Source of the DNA: Bryobacterales bacterium
GTDB lineage: Bacteria > Acidobacteriota > Terriglobia > Bryobacterales > UBA6623
Length of the DNA stretch: 64,000 bases
Direction of reading: 5' to 3'
NCBI GenBank assembly: GCA_022823865.1
Contig: JAJEHF010000065.1
Location: 62,001 to 126,000, forward strand
The notes under the pieces were generated by a model. It saw only the letters and a list, made by a program, of their open reading frames with translations. It was not told the origin of the DNA and did not search any database. Numbering within the stretch: the first letter of the stretch is position 1; each line of letters opens with the position of its first letter. A program made the position numbers and the translations under genes. Positions 9,113 to 17,677 of this stretch are shown one piece after another.

Positions 9113-10483
9113 CTATTTCGCGAGAAGCGCCCCGAGATGGCCGTCAGGGTACTTGAATGACTTGTAAGTGGGCGCAGAACCCATGTATTCGGCGATGATT
9201 TCCTTGTCGCGCCCCACTTCGAGGACTTGGCGATGCACTGTGTTGCTAATGAGGGTATTGCCGTTCGGCAAGCGTCGCGCTCCGCCTTGGAAGGGCGCGA
9301 AGTAGCTCGGGTTTTTCCAGTGCCAGACGCGCTCGGCGGCGAACGGCCGGCCGTCATCCCTGGCGTACGCGCCATCGGGATTCACAGGCAGCCTGAGCTC
9401 CTGAACATTGCTGGCGCCCTTGAGATCCCGCTGGCGTTGCAGGCCGCCGGGGCCGCCTCGTCTCAGCATGCCGGGGCGGATGACGGTGTTGTTGTTGTGC
9501 ACGATCAGGTTGCCCTCGCCGGGGGCTCCCGAGTCGATCCAGTTGGCGTCGTGCTGCTTGAGGAAGACGCGGTCGCTTGCGCTGCCCATGTCGTAGGCCT
9601 CAGGATTTCCGTAGCGAAACAGCAGGTCGCCGCCCTTGCCGCCGCGGCCCCCGGCAGAGGACGCCGCCTCGGCGGTCGTGGTGCTGTGATCGATGATCCA
9701 GATCTCGTTGTAGATGAACGAGCTGACGACGATCTGGTCGAGCGCGGGGTTGTAGTCGACGCTGTTGAGATGCTGGCGCACGAGGTTCATCGGCGCGTAG
9801 CTGGTCGGATAGTGCGGGTCGATCCGCTCGGGATGATCCTTGACGACCCCGTAGTTCGGGGCGCCAGGGGCGCGGTCTTGGATCAGGTGATCCTTGAAGC
9901 TCCACTCCCACATGACTTCGTGGGATCCGTCGCTGAGGTCGGGCTTGATCTCGATCATCCCGTCGGACCACACGGTCTCGCTTTCGCCCGGGTCCCAGCC
10001 GATCGCGCGTGCTTCGCCGGCAGACAACGGCTCGTACGTCAGTAGCAGGATGTTGCCATTGGGCATCGGAGTCAGGTCGTGGTGGAAGGTCAGCGAACCC
10101 AACTCCGAGGCGCTCAGCTCCCATAGGACCGCCGAGTCGGGGCCGAGGATATGGACGACATCGACTGCGACCACGGGCTGGCCCCGCACGACGCTGCGGT
10201 CGCGGATGCCCATGCGCAGGAGCCGGCCGCCATCGAGCAGGTAGGCCGTATGGCCTCCGCCGTCGAGGTCGCTTTCCCAGCGGTGGACTTCGACTCCCTT
10301 GTAGTCTGTCAACACCGTGTAGTTGTCGACATCGGTTCCGATCTCGTCCGCGCGATGCCAGAGCAGGTAGCCGCGGTCGACTTGGTCGTCGACCATCGAA
10401 ACGACTTCGACGTCCGGCTGATCTTGGGCTGGCACCCACTCTGATAGAGCCAAGACCAGAACGAGGGCCGTCAATCGCTTCAT
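9113..10483 (-). CDS. Exported arylsulfotransferase (ASST)-like beta-propeller protein
   Basis: The 456-residue protein carries a signal peptide ending near PAQDQ. It shows repeated propeller-like blades (DLTPMPNGNILLLTYE, QHLNSVDYNP, SSFIYNEIWIIDHST, EGNLIVHNNNT) typical of ASST/arylsulfotransferase domain proteins. In classical ASST a His is transiently sulfated; the His residues in HHDLTPMP and KQHDANW are candidates, but activity is not assured because many relatives are uncharacterised. ATG 10483 lies 6 nt after a TAGCCT hexamer, though AGG just before the ATG could also be a ribosome-binding site. Confidence 0.7.
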   Translation of the reverse strand: MKRLTALVLVLALSEWVPAQDQPDVEVVSMVDDQVDRGYLLWHRADEIGTDVDNYTVLTDYKGVEVHRWESDLDGGGHTAYLLDGGRLLRMGIRDRSVVRGQPVVAVDVVHILGPDSAVLWELSASELGSLTFHHDLTPMPNGNILLLTYEPLSAGEARAIGWDPGESETVWSDGMIEIKPDLSDGSHEVMWEWSFKDHLIQDRAPGAPNYGVVKDHPERIDPHYPTSYAPMNLVRQHLNSVDYNPALDQIVVSSFIYNEIWIIDHSTTTAEAASSAGGRGGKGGDLLFRYGNPEAYDMGSASDRVFLKQHDANWIDSGAPGEGNLIVHNNNTVIRPGMLRRGGPGGLQRQRDLKGASNVQELRLPVNPDGAYARDDGRPFAAERVWHWKNPSYFAPFQGGARRLPNGNTLISNTVHRQVLEVGRDKEIIAEYMGSAPTYKSFKYPDGHLGALLAK

Positions 10484-10487
10484 AAAC

Positions 10488-10643
10488 CTAGGCTATAGCG
10501 CACGCCTGGACGGGACCGGCCAATACGACCGGCGAGCGGCTCTGGATGGCCGGAAGGATGATCCAATAGCCGGCGTCCTGGACCGGCTTATCCACGCCTT
10601 CGGCGAGATCACCGAACGCCATGTCCGCTCTAGGCTTCTCCAT
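10488..10643 (-). other. Possible 51-residue coding remnant downstream of thuA-like gene
   Basis: The frame that follows the TGA of the ThuA-like gene stays open for about 70 more codons. From the ATG at 10643 it encodes 51 residues (starting MEKPRADMAFG, with GYWIILPAIQ in the middle), and third positions are almost all G or C as in real genes here. No family is recognised and no ribosome-binding site is obvious. It may be a decayed 3' fragment rather than a living gene. Confidence 0.3.
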
Positions 10644-10706
10644 GGCGGTTGCGAAGGTCGCCTCAACGCCGCCCGCCCGAATTTCGGCTAAGACCGGCTC
10701 GGGCGG

Positions 10707-11645
10707 TCACCCCTTCCTCGGGGGCTTCGGGTCAAGGTTCCGGCCTATCTCGTCATCGGTGACGGTGGAAGATCCGATCCCCAGCCGCGGCACGTTGAGC
10801 CCGGCCAGCCAGTAGATTGCGTTCATCACGACCTTGCGGTACTCGTCGTTCTGCCAATTGCGGTGGAAGTGGCCGCCGGTAAAGCCGAACCCGCGCCCGC
10901 CGTCCGGGCGCTCGAGCGTCCACAGCATGGCCTCGTCACGCCCCTTGGCGGCCTGAATGTGCGGGTAGGGCCCCTTGGGGTGCACGTACGGGCCGTCGCG
11001 GGTCTCGTCGCTGGGCTTGGCCACCAAGACGGGAGTGAACGTGGACCCGTCGATCTGTTTCGGCCCGGAGGCGTCAAAGCCCTCGCGGAAGCGCATGTTG
11101 AAGTACCACTCGTCCTCCGCGGAGAACGGCTTGACTCCGTTCGCGACCGGGTGGTCCGGGAAGCGCTCGAACGATGGCGTCCAGATCGGGTTGCACGACC
11201 ACTCGTGCTCGTAGTAGCCTCCCAGCCAATCCGTGAATTCCTTGCCGGCATCGTCGCGGAGCACCTCGACGCCGTAGTGCATGCAGCCCAGCCCGGCGCC
11301 GCGCGCGATCTGCCGCCCGATGGTCGCCTGCCTTCCCTTGTCGGCCAGCGGATGCTTGCGCCCGCCATCGGAATAGATCACGATCGCGGCGGCGTCCTCG
11401 AAGGTCGATTCGTCGGTCACCCAGCCGTTGTCGTGCCGCTCCACGGAAAGGCCCGGCACTTGTGCCAGGCGCTTTTCGAGCAACAGGCTGCCGGCCCTGA
11501 ACTCGTGCATACCCGGCGGATGGCTGGGGCTGCCGGCGATCAGCACCAGCTTGCGCGTATCGCCGGGAGCAGCGACGACCCTTCGCGCAGTCGCGGGGAT
11601 CGCCGCGCTCGCCGTGAGCAGGCGGAGAAATTCGGAGCGAGTCAT
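10707..11645 (-). CDS. ThuA-like exported protein (glutamine amidotransferase-like fold)
   Basis: About 312 residues with an N-terminal signal (TRSEFLRLLTASAA, resembling a degenerate Tat signal), then a ThuA domain: VLIAGSPSHPPGMHEF, AAAIVIYSDGGRKHPL, LGCMHYGVEV, GGYYEHEWSCNP, RGFGFTGGHFHRNW. ThuA relatives are associated with disaccharide use but most have no proven reaction. The start at 11645 was chosen because it begins the signal sequence and sits 7 nt after TAAGAT on the minus strand. Divergent from the cobalamin-binding-like gene, with overlapping promoter space. Paralogous to the genes at 36244 and 55161. Confidence 0.82.
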   Translation of the reverse strand: MTRSEFLRLLTASAAIPATARRVVAAPGDTRKLVLIAGSPSHPPGMHEFRAGSLLLEKRLAQVPGLSVERHDNGWVTDESTFEDAAAIVIYSDGGRKHPLADKGRQATIGRQIARGAGLGCMHYGVEVLRDDAGKEFTDWLGGYYEHEWSCNPIWTPSFERFPDHPVANGVKPFSAEDEWYFNMRFREGFDASGPKQIDGSTFTPVLVAKPSDETRDGPYVHPKGPYPHIQAAKGRDEAMLWTLERPDGGRGFGFTGGHFHRNWQNDEYRKVVMNAIYWLAGLNVPRLGIGSSTVTDDEIGRNLDPKPPRKG

Positions 11646-11674
11646 ACACTGAATCTTAACCCGACACAGGTACG

Positions 11675-11680
11675 TACAAT
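11675..11680 (+). promoter_or_regulatory. -10 hexamer TACAAT, 6 nt before a TTG start
   Basis: TACAAT ends exactly 6 nt before the TTG at 11687, so the predicted transcription start coincides with the start codon. No clear -35 box is visible. Confidence 0.45.
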
Positions 11681-11686
11681 GGGCTT

Positions 11687-12643
11687 TTGGCACAGCCAGG
11701 CGATCTCCGCGTCCTGTCCCTGATCGCGAGCGCGACCGAGATCGTCTGCGCGCTGGGGTTGCGCGACCGGCTGGTGGGGCGGTCGCACGAGTGCGACTAT
11801 CCTCCCGACGTGGGGAACCTGCCCCAAGCCACGCAGCCGCGCTTCGACGTGCACGCTTCCAGCCAGGAGATCGACAGCCAGGTCAAGGCCCTGGCCAGCG
11901 AGGCGCGCGCCCTCGACGCGCTGGGCGTCTACGACATGCAGCCAGGGGCGCTGCGCGCGACCCGGCCAACCCACATCGTCACGCAAAGCCAGTGCGATGT
12001 CTGCGCTGTCAGCTTGCGCGATGTAGAAAGGGCAGTTGCCCGCGAGGCCGGGTGCAGCGCCGAGATCGTGTCCTTGCAACCCAATTCCCTGGCCGATATT
12101 TGGGACGACTTCCGACGAGTGGGAGACGCACTGGGGCATCGCTCCGCGGGAGCCCGGTTGGTGTCGGACACCAAGAGCCGCATCGATGCAGTCGGCGAGG
12201 CTGCCCGCGACCTGCCGTCGAATCCCACCGTGGCAGCGATCGAATGGGTCGACCCGCTGATGGCCGCGGGCAACTGGATGCCGGAACTGATCGAAATCGC
12301 CGGAGGCAGCTGCCTGTTCGGCAGCGCAGGCCAGCACTCTCCTTGGATCAGCTTTGAGGATGTGCTGCAAGCCGACCCCGACGTGATCGTGCTGAGCCCG
12401 TGCGGCTTCGACATCGAGCGCACGCTGGCGGACGTGCCGATCCTGCAAGCCGAGCCTCGCTGGTCCCGTCTCAACGCGGTCCGGCGAGAGCAGGTCTTCG
12501 TCGCCGACGGCAACCAGTTCTTCAACCGCCCCGGACCCCGGCTGGCCGAATCCGTCGAGATCCTGGCCGAGATCCTTCACCCGGAACGATTCGACTTCGG
12601 GCACAAGGGCGAGGCTTGGGTAGCGGTGCCGCGGAGCGCCTGA
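11687..12643 (+). CDS. BtuF-like (cobalamin-type) periplasmic-binding-fold protein lacking a signal peptide
   Basis: The 318-residue protein has the helical-backbone binding-protein fold of the BtuF group: LSLIASATEIVCALGL at the start, HECDYPP, VTQSQCDVCAVS, PLMAAGNWMPEL, ADPDVIVLSPCG. There is no signal peptide or lipobox; cytoplasmic-looking relatives occur widely and are often annotated as cobalamin-binding. No BtuCD transporter or cobalamin riboswitch is nearby. The TTG start is supported by the TACAAT box 6 nt upstream and by homologous N-termini beginning just before LSLI. Confidence 0.78.
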   Translation: MAQPGDLRVLSLIASATEIVCALGLRDRLVGRSHECDYPPDVGNLPQATQPRFDVHASSQEIDSQVKALASEARALDALGVYDMQPGALRATRPTHIVTQSQCDVCAVSLRDVERAVAREAGCSAEIVSLQPNSLADIWDDFRRVGDALGHRSAGARLVSDTKSRIDAVGEAARDLPSNPTVAAIEWVDPLMAAGNWMPELIEIAGGSCLFGSAGQHSPWISFEDVLQADPDVIVLSPCGFDIERTLADVPILQAEPRWSRLNAVRREQVFVADGNQFFNRPGPRLAESVEILAEILHPERFDFGHKGEAWVAVPRSA

Positions 12644-12662
12644 ACGTCCAGCGCCGGCACCC

Positions 12663-13823
12663 TTACAGGCGCACGCCCATGTTGCGGCCGCGCAGCGTCA
12701 CTGTAAGCTCAAGCTCCGCGTCCCCGCGCAAGACCCGCAGGGCCACCCGGTCCCCGGCCAGCTTGAGCGAGAGCGCCTGCTGCATCGAGGTCTTGTCCGT
12801 GACCGCCGCGCCGTCGACCTCAATGATCACGTCCCCGCCCCATGGCACGCGGTAGTTGCCGACGATGATGTCCCGGCTCGCCCCGCGCAGGCCCGCCTCG
12901 GCAGCCGCAGAACCCTTGGCGACGTCCGTGACGAGATACCCGGTCGTGGGAAGGCGCAGCGCGCGCGACCAGCGCCGCGTCAGGAAGAAGCCCTCTACCC
13001 CCATGTCTTGCGGCGGCTGCGCCCCGCCCTTGACAAAACGCAACAGCGCCTTGGCGCGGTTGATCGGCATGGCGAAGCCGATGCCGATGTTGCCGCTGGG
13101 GCCGTAGATGGCCGTGTTCACCCCGATCACGTTGCCGCTGGAATCCAGCAGCGGCCCGCCGCTGTTGCCGGGATTGATGGCCGCGTCGGTCTGGAAGAGA
13201 TCTTTCAGCACCCCGCTGCGATCCTGGATGGAGCGTCCGGTCGAACTGATCACCCCCGTGGTCAGGGTGCCTTCCAGGCCGAACGGGTTGCCGATCGCCA
13301 GCACCTTCTGGCCCACCTTGACCCCGTCGGAGTCGCCGAGCGCGAGAAACGGCATCGGGGCTTCGGGGCGAATCTGGATCAGCGCCAGGTCATTGGCCGG
13401 ATCCGTGGCCAGCACGGTGGCCTTGTAGCGGTTGCCGTCGTCGTCCTCGGTCAGCGGGCTGACCTCCAGCTCGGCGCTGCCCTGAATGACGTGGAAATTG
13501 GTGAGGATGCGCCCCTCCGCATCGATCAAGAATCCGGATCCGGTCGATTCGCTGGGATAGACTTCCAAGAACCAATTGCGCTGCAACACCGTGCTGGTGA
13601 TATGCACCGTCGCCGGACTCGCCCGGTTGTAGATCTCGATGTTCGAGAGCTCGTCGGCGTTGAGCGTCGAATCCGCCTCGGTCCAAAACGGCTCGTCGAA
13701 CACGACCGGGGCCACCCTGCCGAGCTGAACCGGCCAGGTGGACCAGAGCAGGAGCGCGAACACGACCAAGGCGCCGCAGAAGATTGCGCGCACAGCGCCC
13801 CTAGCTGGTCTGGACATCTGCAT
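12663..13823 (-). CDS. Membrane-anchored HtrA/DegP-type serine protease with PDZ domain
   Basis: The 386-residue protein has an N-terminal membrane anchor (about residues 11-30), a trypsin-like domain with the full triad (His111 in NFHVI, Asp145 in DPANDLAL, Ser221 in GNSGGP) and a single PDZ domain (about 275-386, GYLVTDVAKGSAAAEAGL). It degrades or monitors misfolded envelope proteins. Its start lies inside the end of coaE, with a GGGGG-containing ribosome-binding site; a second in-frame ATG at 13817 is equally possible. Co-transcribed with coaE. Confidence 0.9.
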   Translation of the reverse strand: MQMSRPARGAVRAIFCGALVVFALLLWSTWPVQLGRVAPVVFDEPFWTEADSTLNADELSNIEIYNRASPATVHITSTVLQRNWFLEVYPSESTGSGFLIDAEGRILTNFHVIQGSAELEVSPLTEDDDGNRYKATVLATDPANDLALIQIRPEAPMPFLALGDSDGVKVGQKVLAIGNPFGLEGTLTTGVISSTGRSIQDRSGVLKDLFQTDAAINPGNSGGPLLDSSGNVIGVNTAIYGPSGNIGIGFAMPINRAKALLRFVKGGAQPPQDMGVEGFFLTRRWSRALRLPTTGYLVTDVAKGSAAAEAGLRGASRDIIVGNYRVPWGGDVIIEVDGAAVTDKTSMQQALSLKLAGDRVALRVLRGDAELELTVTLRGRNMGVRL

Positions 13824-14439
13824 GCGCCCCCTTCTTCTCGGCCTCGCTGCGCAGCTGGCGGTAGACCTCGCGGACTTGCTCCAACGTGCGGGCTTCGCTG
13901 CTGCCCGTGTCGATCACGTAGTCAGCGTACTTGCGCTTCTCGTCCAGCGGCATCTGCCGGCCGAGCCTCGCTTCGGCCTCGGCGCGAGTGGAGCCTTCGC
14001 GCCGCACGAAACGATCGATCTGAGCCTCGCGCGGGCAGGCCGCCAGGACCAAGCGATCATAGCGGCGGTAGCTGCCGGTCTCGACCATGATCGCCGCTTC
14101 CACCAGAGCGACCGCGTCCGGGTCGCGCTGCGCGGTCTGCCGGAAAAAGTCTTCCACGCGCTCGAAGACACGCGGGTGCACGATCGCGTTGAGGCGCTGC
14201 AGGTCGTCCTCGCTTGCGAACACGACCCTGGCCAACGCCTTGCGGTCGATTGCGCCGTCCGCCTGCAGCACTTGCCCGCCGAAGGCGGCGGTCACCTCCC
14301 CGAGCACGGCCGCGTCTTCCGCCAAGATCGCATGCCCGAGCCGGTCCGCCTGCAAGACGACGCAGCCGAGACGCTCGAACTCGCTAGCGGCGAAGCTCTT
14401 GCCGCTAGCGAGGCCGCCCGTCAAGCCGACTCTCAGCAT
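13801..14439 (-). CDS. coaE: Dephospho-CoA kinase
   Basis: This 212-residue kinase catalyses the last step of coenzyme A synthesis, phosphorylating the 3'-OH of dephospho-CoA. It has the P-loop GLTGGLASGKS at the N-terminus, QADRLGHAIL, VHPRVFERV and the lid region ARLGRQMPLDEKRKYADYVIDT. Length is normal (about 200). It overlaps htrA by 23 nt and lies just downstream of tRNA-Gln on the same strand. Confidence 0.95.
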   Translation of the reverse strand: MLRVGLTGGLASGKSFAASEFERLGCVVLQADRLGHAILAEDAAVLGEVTAAFGGQVLQADGAIDRKALARVVFASEDDLQRLNAIVHPRVFERVEDFFRQTAQRDPDAVALVEAAIMVETGSYRRYDRLVLAACPREAQIDRFVRREGSTRAEAEARLGRQMPLDEKRKYADYVIDTGSSEARTLEQVREVYRQLRSEAEKKGAHADVQTS

Positions 14440-14465
14440 CGGTGCGGCGAGACAGCCTTACAGAG

Positions 14466-14539
14466 TGGCTGGCCGGGGAGGATTCGAACCTCCACAACGG
14501 GCTCCAAAGGCACGTGTCCTACCGTTAGACGACCGGCCA
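14466..14539 (-). tRNA. tRNA-Gln (anticodon TTG)
   Basis: A 74-nt minus-strand cloverleaf with encoded CCA. Acceptor stem TGGCCGG/CCGGCCA, discriminator G, loop CTTTGGA, anticodon TTG complementary to plus positions 14505-14507. The weak U1-A72 pair and G73 are glutamine identity elements. The anticodon stem CGTGC/GCCCG has one T-C mismatch at its centre (positions 29-41). Confidence 0.9.
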
Positions 14540-14607
14540 TCGGCTCGTTCGGTTAGCTTAGCACGCCTAGTTGCGGCCAGCCTCCCAGCAGCCGCAGAGC
14601 GTACCCC

Positions 14608-16017
14608 CTACTGGTAGCCTTCGGTGACGACAGGCAAGCCGCTGAGCAGAATCTCCTCGCCGGCCTGCAGTCCCGCTCCGATTAAGGCCTCGGTGTCGCT
14701 GACATCCTGCACGCGGACCTCGCGGCGCAGAAACTGGCCGTCGCGGTGGACGTAGACGATGCTCGATCCTTGGCCGTCCGCGCTCCGGAGTGCCTCGCGC
14801 GGCACAAGCACTCCCTTCGGGGAATTCGACGCCCGGATGTCGACGCTGGCTGACAAGTCCGGCAGGATGCGCTCATCATGATCCTCTATCAGGATGCGCA
14901 TGGGGATGTGCTTGATGAACGCGCCGGTCTGGCCCCGGCTAAACCTCGAGCCGCCCGATGAGGAGCTCGCCATCGCACCCAAGTTCACGACCCGTCCCCG
15001 GAACCGCTCGCCCGGATACGCGTCGAGTTCGACCACCGCCTCGTCGCCGATGCGGATGGACTGCGCATCCACCTGATTGACCGACGCACCGACGACCATC
15101 TGCGACACGTCTACGATGCGCATGAAGAGCGCCCCGGGATAGATCTGGTCGCCCTCGTTGGCTTGGGAGAACTGGCCGCCCCGGCCGAACAGCGTCTCGT
15201 GGACGATCATGCCCGGGATCGGAGCCTTGACTTGAAGCCGATTAAGGTCGCGCACGTGACGGCCCACGTGCAACTCTTCTTCGCGCACAACCAGTTCCTG
15301 ACCGCGAATGCTTGCGTCGTGGACAACTTCCTTGATCCTGGCCTCTTCTTCGAGCTGGTCCCAAGTGGCGCGAGCCTCCTCCGAAACGTTTTTCAGCACC
15401 TCGGCCTCGATCTGAGAGCGTACCTCCGCAGTCTTCAGATCCAATAGCGCCTTCTGGTATTCGGCCTTGGCGGTCACCCGCGCCTGGCGTTCGGTCTCTT
15501 TGAGAATCTGAACGTCGGCGATGTGTTTCTTGAAGTTCGACTGCTCCAGGGCCACGTCTGACTCGACATCCGCGATATGATCCTCGAGCCACCTCAGCTC
15601 GAATTCCGCCACGACAGCCCCTGCCTTGACGATGCTGCCAGCAGGCGCAAGGGACATGATGGTCAGGTCGGCTCTGCCGGCATCGCGCGGGCCGCGCATC
15701 TGGGGCACGCGAATCGCAGCGAAGTTCAGTGTTTCGATTGTCCCGCCGACGCGCAAGGACTTCAGCAGTTCCCCGCCGGTGGCCACGGCCAGCCGGGCTT
15801 GGGAACCCGCGCCTGAACCTGAAGAGGTGTCCACACCGCGATTGGCCAGGGCCCACATCGCCAACGCAGTCACCAGCGAAGCGACCAAGCACAGGCCCGC
15901 GATGAGCCCGACGCCGGGCTTGCGGGGCTGCCCGGGAGGACTGGGGGGCGCGACCGGCTGAGGACGCCGCTCGATCTCAGGAGCTTGTGGCAGTGGAGAA
16001 GGGTTGCTAGTAGACAT
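14608..16017 (-). CDS. HlyD-type periplasmic adaptor (duplicated copy 1)
   Basis: The 469-residue adaptor has a Pro-rich cytoplasmic N-terminus, one membrane helix (about residues 35-58, LIAGLCLVASLVTALAMWAL), a lipoyl-like half, a long coiled coil (about 140-235) and a beta-barrel domain (FRGRVVNLGAMAS). It resembles RND/ABC-exporter adaptors, but no permease or channel is adjacent. The start MSTSN at 16017 is preferred because the duplicate copy starts at the equivalent codon; an upstream in-frame ATG at 16053 has no counterpart there. Confidence 0.85.
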   Translation of the reverse strand: MSTSNPSPLPQAPEIERRPQPVAPPSPPGQPRKPGVGLIAGLCLVASLVTALAMWALANRGVDTSSGSGAGSQARLAVATGGELLKSLRVGGTIETLNFAAIRVPQMRGPRDAGRADLTIMSLAPAGSIVKAGAVVAEFELRWLEDHIADVESDVALEQSNFKKHIADVQILKETERQARVTAKAEYQKALLDLKTAEVRSQIEAEVLKNVSEEARATWDQLEEEARIKEVVHDASIRGQELVVREEELHVGRHVRDLNRLQVKAPIPGMIVHETLFGRGGQFSQANEGDQIYPGALFMRIVDVSQMVVGASVNQVDAQSIRIGDEAVVELDAYPGERFRGRVVNLGAMASSSSGGSRFSRGQTGAFIKHIPMRILIEDHDERILPDLSASVDIRASNSPKGVLVPREALRSADGQGSSIVYVHRDGQFLRREVRVQDVSDTEALIGAGLQAGEEILLSGLPVVTEGYQ

Positions 16018-16067
16018 GCTCGCTCGTCCGTCGCGGCCCAGCCGACGGTGCATTTTGGGCCATGTTG

Positions 16068-16073
16068 ATTATA
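16068..16073 (-). promoter_or_regulatory. Consensus -10 box TATAAT for adaptor copy 1
   Basis: A perfect TATAAT lies on the minus strand 50 nt before the MSTSN start codon. No -35 hexamer is evident at 16-18 bp. Confidence 0.5.
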
Positions 16074-16115
16074 CGCCCTGCGGTGGTTCGCTGCTACCGG
16101 CGAGGCGCCCCCCTT

Positions 16116-17525
16116 TTAGTAGTGGCCTTCCGTGCTGGCAGGCAAGCCGCCGAGCAGAATCTCCTCGCCAGCCCGCAGGCCCGTTTCGATCAAGGCCTCG
16201 GTGTCGCTGACATCATGCACGCGAACCTCGCGGAGGAGGAATTCGCCGTCCCTGTGAACGTAGACGAAACTCGCTGATTCCCCGTCCGCGCTCCTGAGCG
16301 CCTCCCGCGGCACCACCACTCCCTTCAGGCGATCGGATGCGCGCACGTCAACGCTGGCCGACAGATCCGGCAGGATGCGCTCGTCGCGATCCTCGATCAG
16401 GATGCTCATGGGGATGTGCTTGATGAATGCGCCGGGCTTGCCCCGGCTAAACTTCGAGCCGCCCGATCCGGAACTCGCCATCGCACCGATGCTCACGACC
16501 CGCCCCCTGAACTGCTCGCCCGGATACGCGTCCAGTTCGATCACCGCCTCGTCGCCGATGCGGATGTACTGCGCATCCACCTGATTGACCGATGCACTGA
16601 CGACCATCTGCGACACGTCGACGATGCGCATGAAGAGCGCCCCGGGATAGATCTGGTCGCCTTCCTTGGCCTGGGAGAACTGCCCGCTCTTGTTAAACAG
16701 CGACTCGTGCACGATCATGCCCGGGAGCGGAGCCTTGACCTGAAGCCGCTCCAGATCGCGCACGTGGCGGTCTACGTGCAGCTCCTCTTCGCGCACGATC
16801 AGTTCCTCGCCCCGAATGTCTGCGCCGTGGACAGCCTGCTTGATCCTGCCCTCGTCTTCGAGTTGGCCCCAAGTGGCGAGAGCCTCCTCGGAAACGTTCT
16901 TGAGCACTTCGGCCTCGATCTTAGAGCGCACCTCCGCGGTCCTAAGGTCCAAGAGCGCCTTCTCGTATTCCGCCCTAGCGGTCACCCGCGCCTGGCGCTC
17001 GGTCTCCTTGAGTATCTGCACGTCGGCGATGCGTTTCTTGAGATTCGACTGGGCCCTGTTCACGATTGACTCGCGATCCTCGATGTGATCCACGAGCCAC
17101 TTCAGCTCGAATTCCGCCACGACAGCCCCTGCCTTGACGATGCTGCCAGCGGGCGTAAGGGACATGATCGTCAGGTCGGCCCTGCCGGAATCGCGCGGGC
17201 CGCGCAGCTGGGGCACGCGAATCGCGGCGTAGTTCAGCGTTTCAATCGTTCCGCCGACGCGCAAGGACTTCAGCAGTTCCCTTTCGGTAGCCACGGCCAG
17301 ACGGGCCTGGACACTAGCACCTGAGCCCGACGAGGTGTCCACGCCGCGATTGGCAAGGGCCCACATCGCCAATGCGGTCACCAGCGATGCTACCAAGCAC
17401 AGGCCAACAATGAGCCCGGTGCTGGGCCTGCGGGGCTGGCCCGGGGTGCCGGCGGGTGCGACCAACTGTGGGCGTGCCTCGATTTCAGGCGCTTGCGGCA
17501 GCGGCGACGGATTGATAGCAGACAT
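16116..17525 (-). CDS. HlyD-type periplasmic adaptor (duplicated copy 2)
   Basis: The 469-residue paralogue of the preceding gene has the same domain order and near-identical blocks (SLRVGGTIETLN, QILKETERQARVTA, FIKHIPM). Differences concentrate in the coiled coil and the C-terminal barrel. In this copy an earlier in-frame ATG at 17570 sits only 4 nt after TATAAT, too close to be within a normal transcript, which supports MSAIN at 17525. Both copies lack a dedicated inner-membrane partner in the window. Confidence 0.85.
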   Translation of the reverse strand: MSAINPSPLPQAPEIEARPQLVAPAGTPGQPRRPSTGLIVGLCLVASLVTALAMWALANRGVDTSSGSGASVQARLAVATERELLKSLRVGGTIETLNYAAIRVPQLRGPRDSGRADLTIMSLTPAGSIVKAGAVVAEFELKWLVDHIEDRESIVNRAQSNLKKRIADVQILKETERQARVTARAEYEKALLDLRTAEVRSKIEAEVLKNVSEEALATWGQLEDEGRIKQAVHGADIRGEELIVREEELHVDRHVRDLERLQVKAPLPGMIVHESLFNKSGQFSQAKEGDQIYPGALFMRIVDVSQMVVSASVNQVDAQYIRIGDEAVIELDAYPGEQFRGRVVSIGAMASSGSGGSKFSRGKPGAFIKHIPMSILIEDRDERILPDLSASVDVRASDRLKGVVVPREALRSADGESASFVYVHRDGEFLLREVRVHDVSDTEALIETGLRAGEEILLGGLPASTEGHY

Positions 17526-17574
17526 GATCGCTCGTGTACCGGGCAAGGCCGACGGAGCGCTATAGGACATTGCG

Positions 17575-17580
17575 ATTATA
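17575..17580 (-). promoter_or_regulatory. Consensus -10 box TATAAT for adaptor copy 2
   Basis: A perfect TATAAT on the minus strand, 49 nt before the chosen start codon, equivalent to the box upstream of copy 1. Confidence 0.5.
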
Positions 17581-17677
17581 GGCCCTGCGGCGGCCTGCGG
17601 CCACGCGCGCGGCATGAAGTGCCTCGGGCGGCATCATTTTCGGGGCTGAGCGGGCGGATTTTCGACTTAGTCGGGAC

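Larger units (their letters stand above)
14608..17580 (-). repeat. Tandem duplication of an adaptor gene with its promoter region
   Basis: Two head-to-tail units of about 1,508 bp each contain an adaptor gene and an upstream TATAAT. Protein copies are roughly 85% identical by eye over the whole length. The upstream regions also match around the GACGG stretch and the CCTGCGG next to TATAAT, so the duplication included the promoter. Confidence 0.85.

Noticed and set aside
13738-14556. Plus-strand frame ending in a tRNA-like peptide
   Set aside because: It lies antisense to coaE and runs through tRNA-Gln; the peptide GRIRTSTTGSKG is the usual tRNA read-through artefact.
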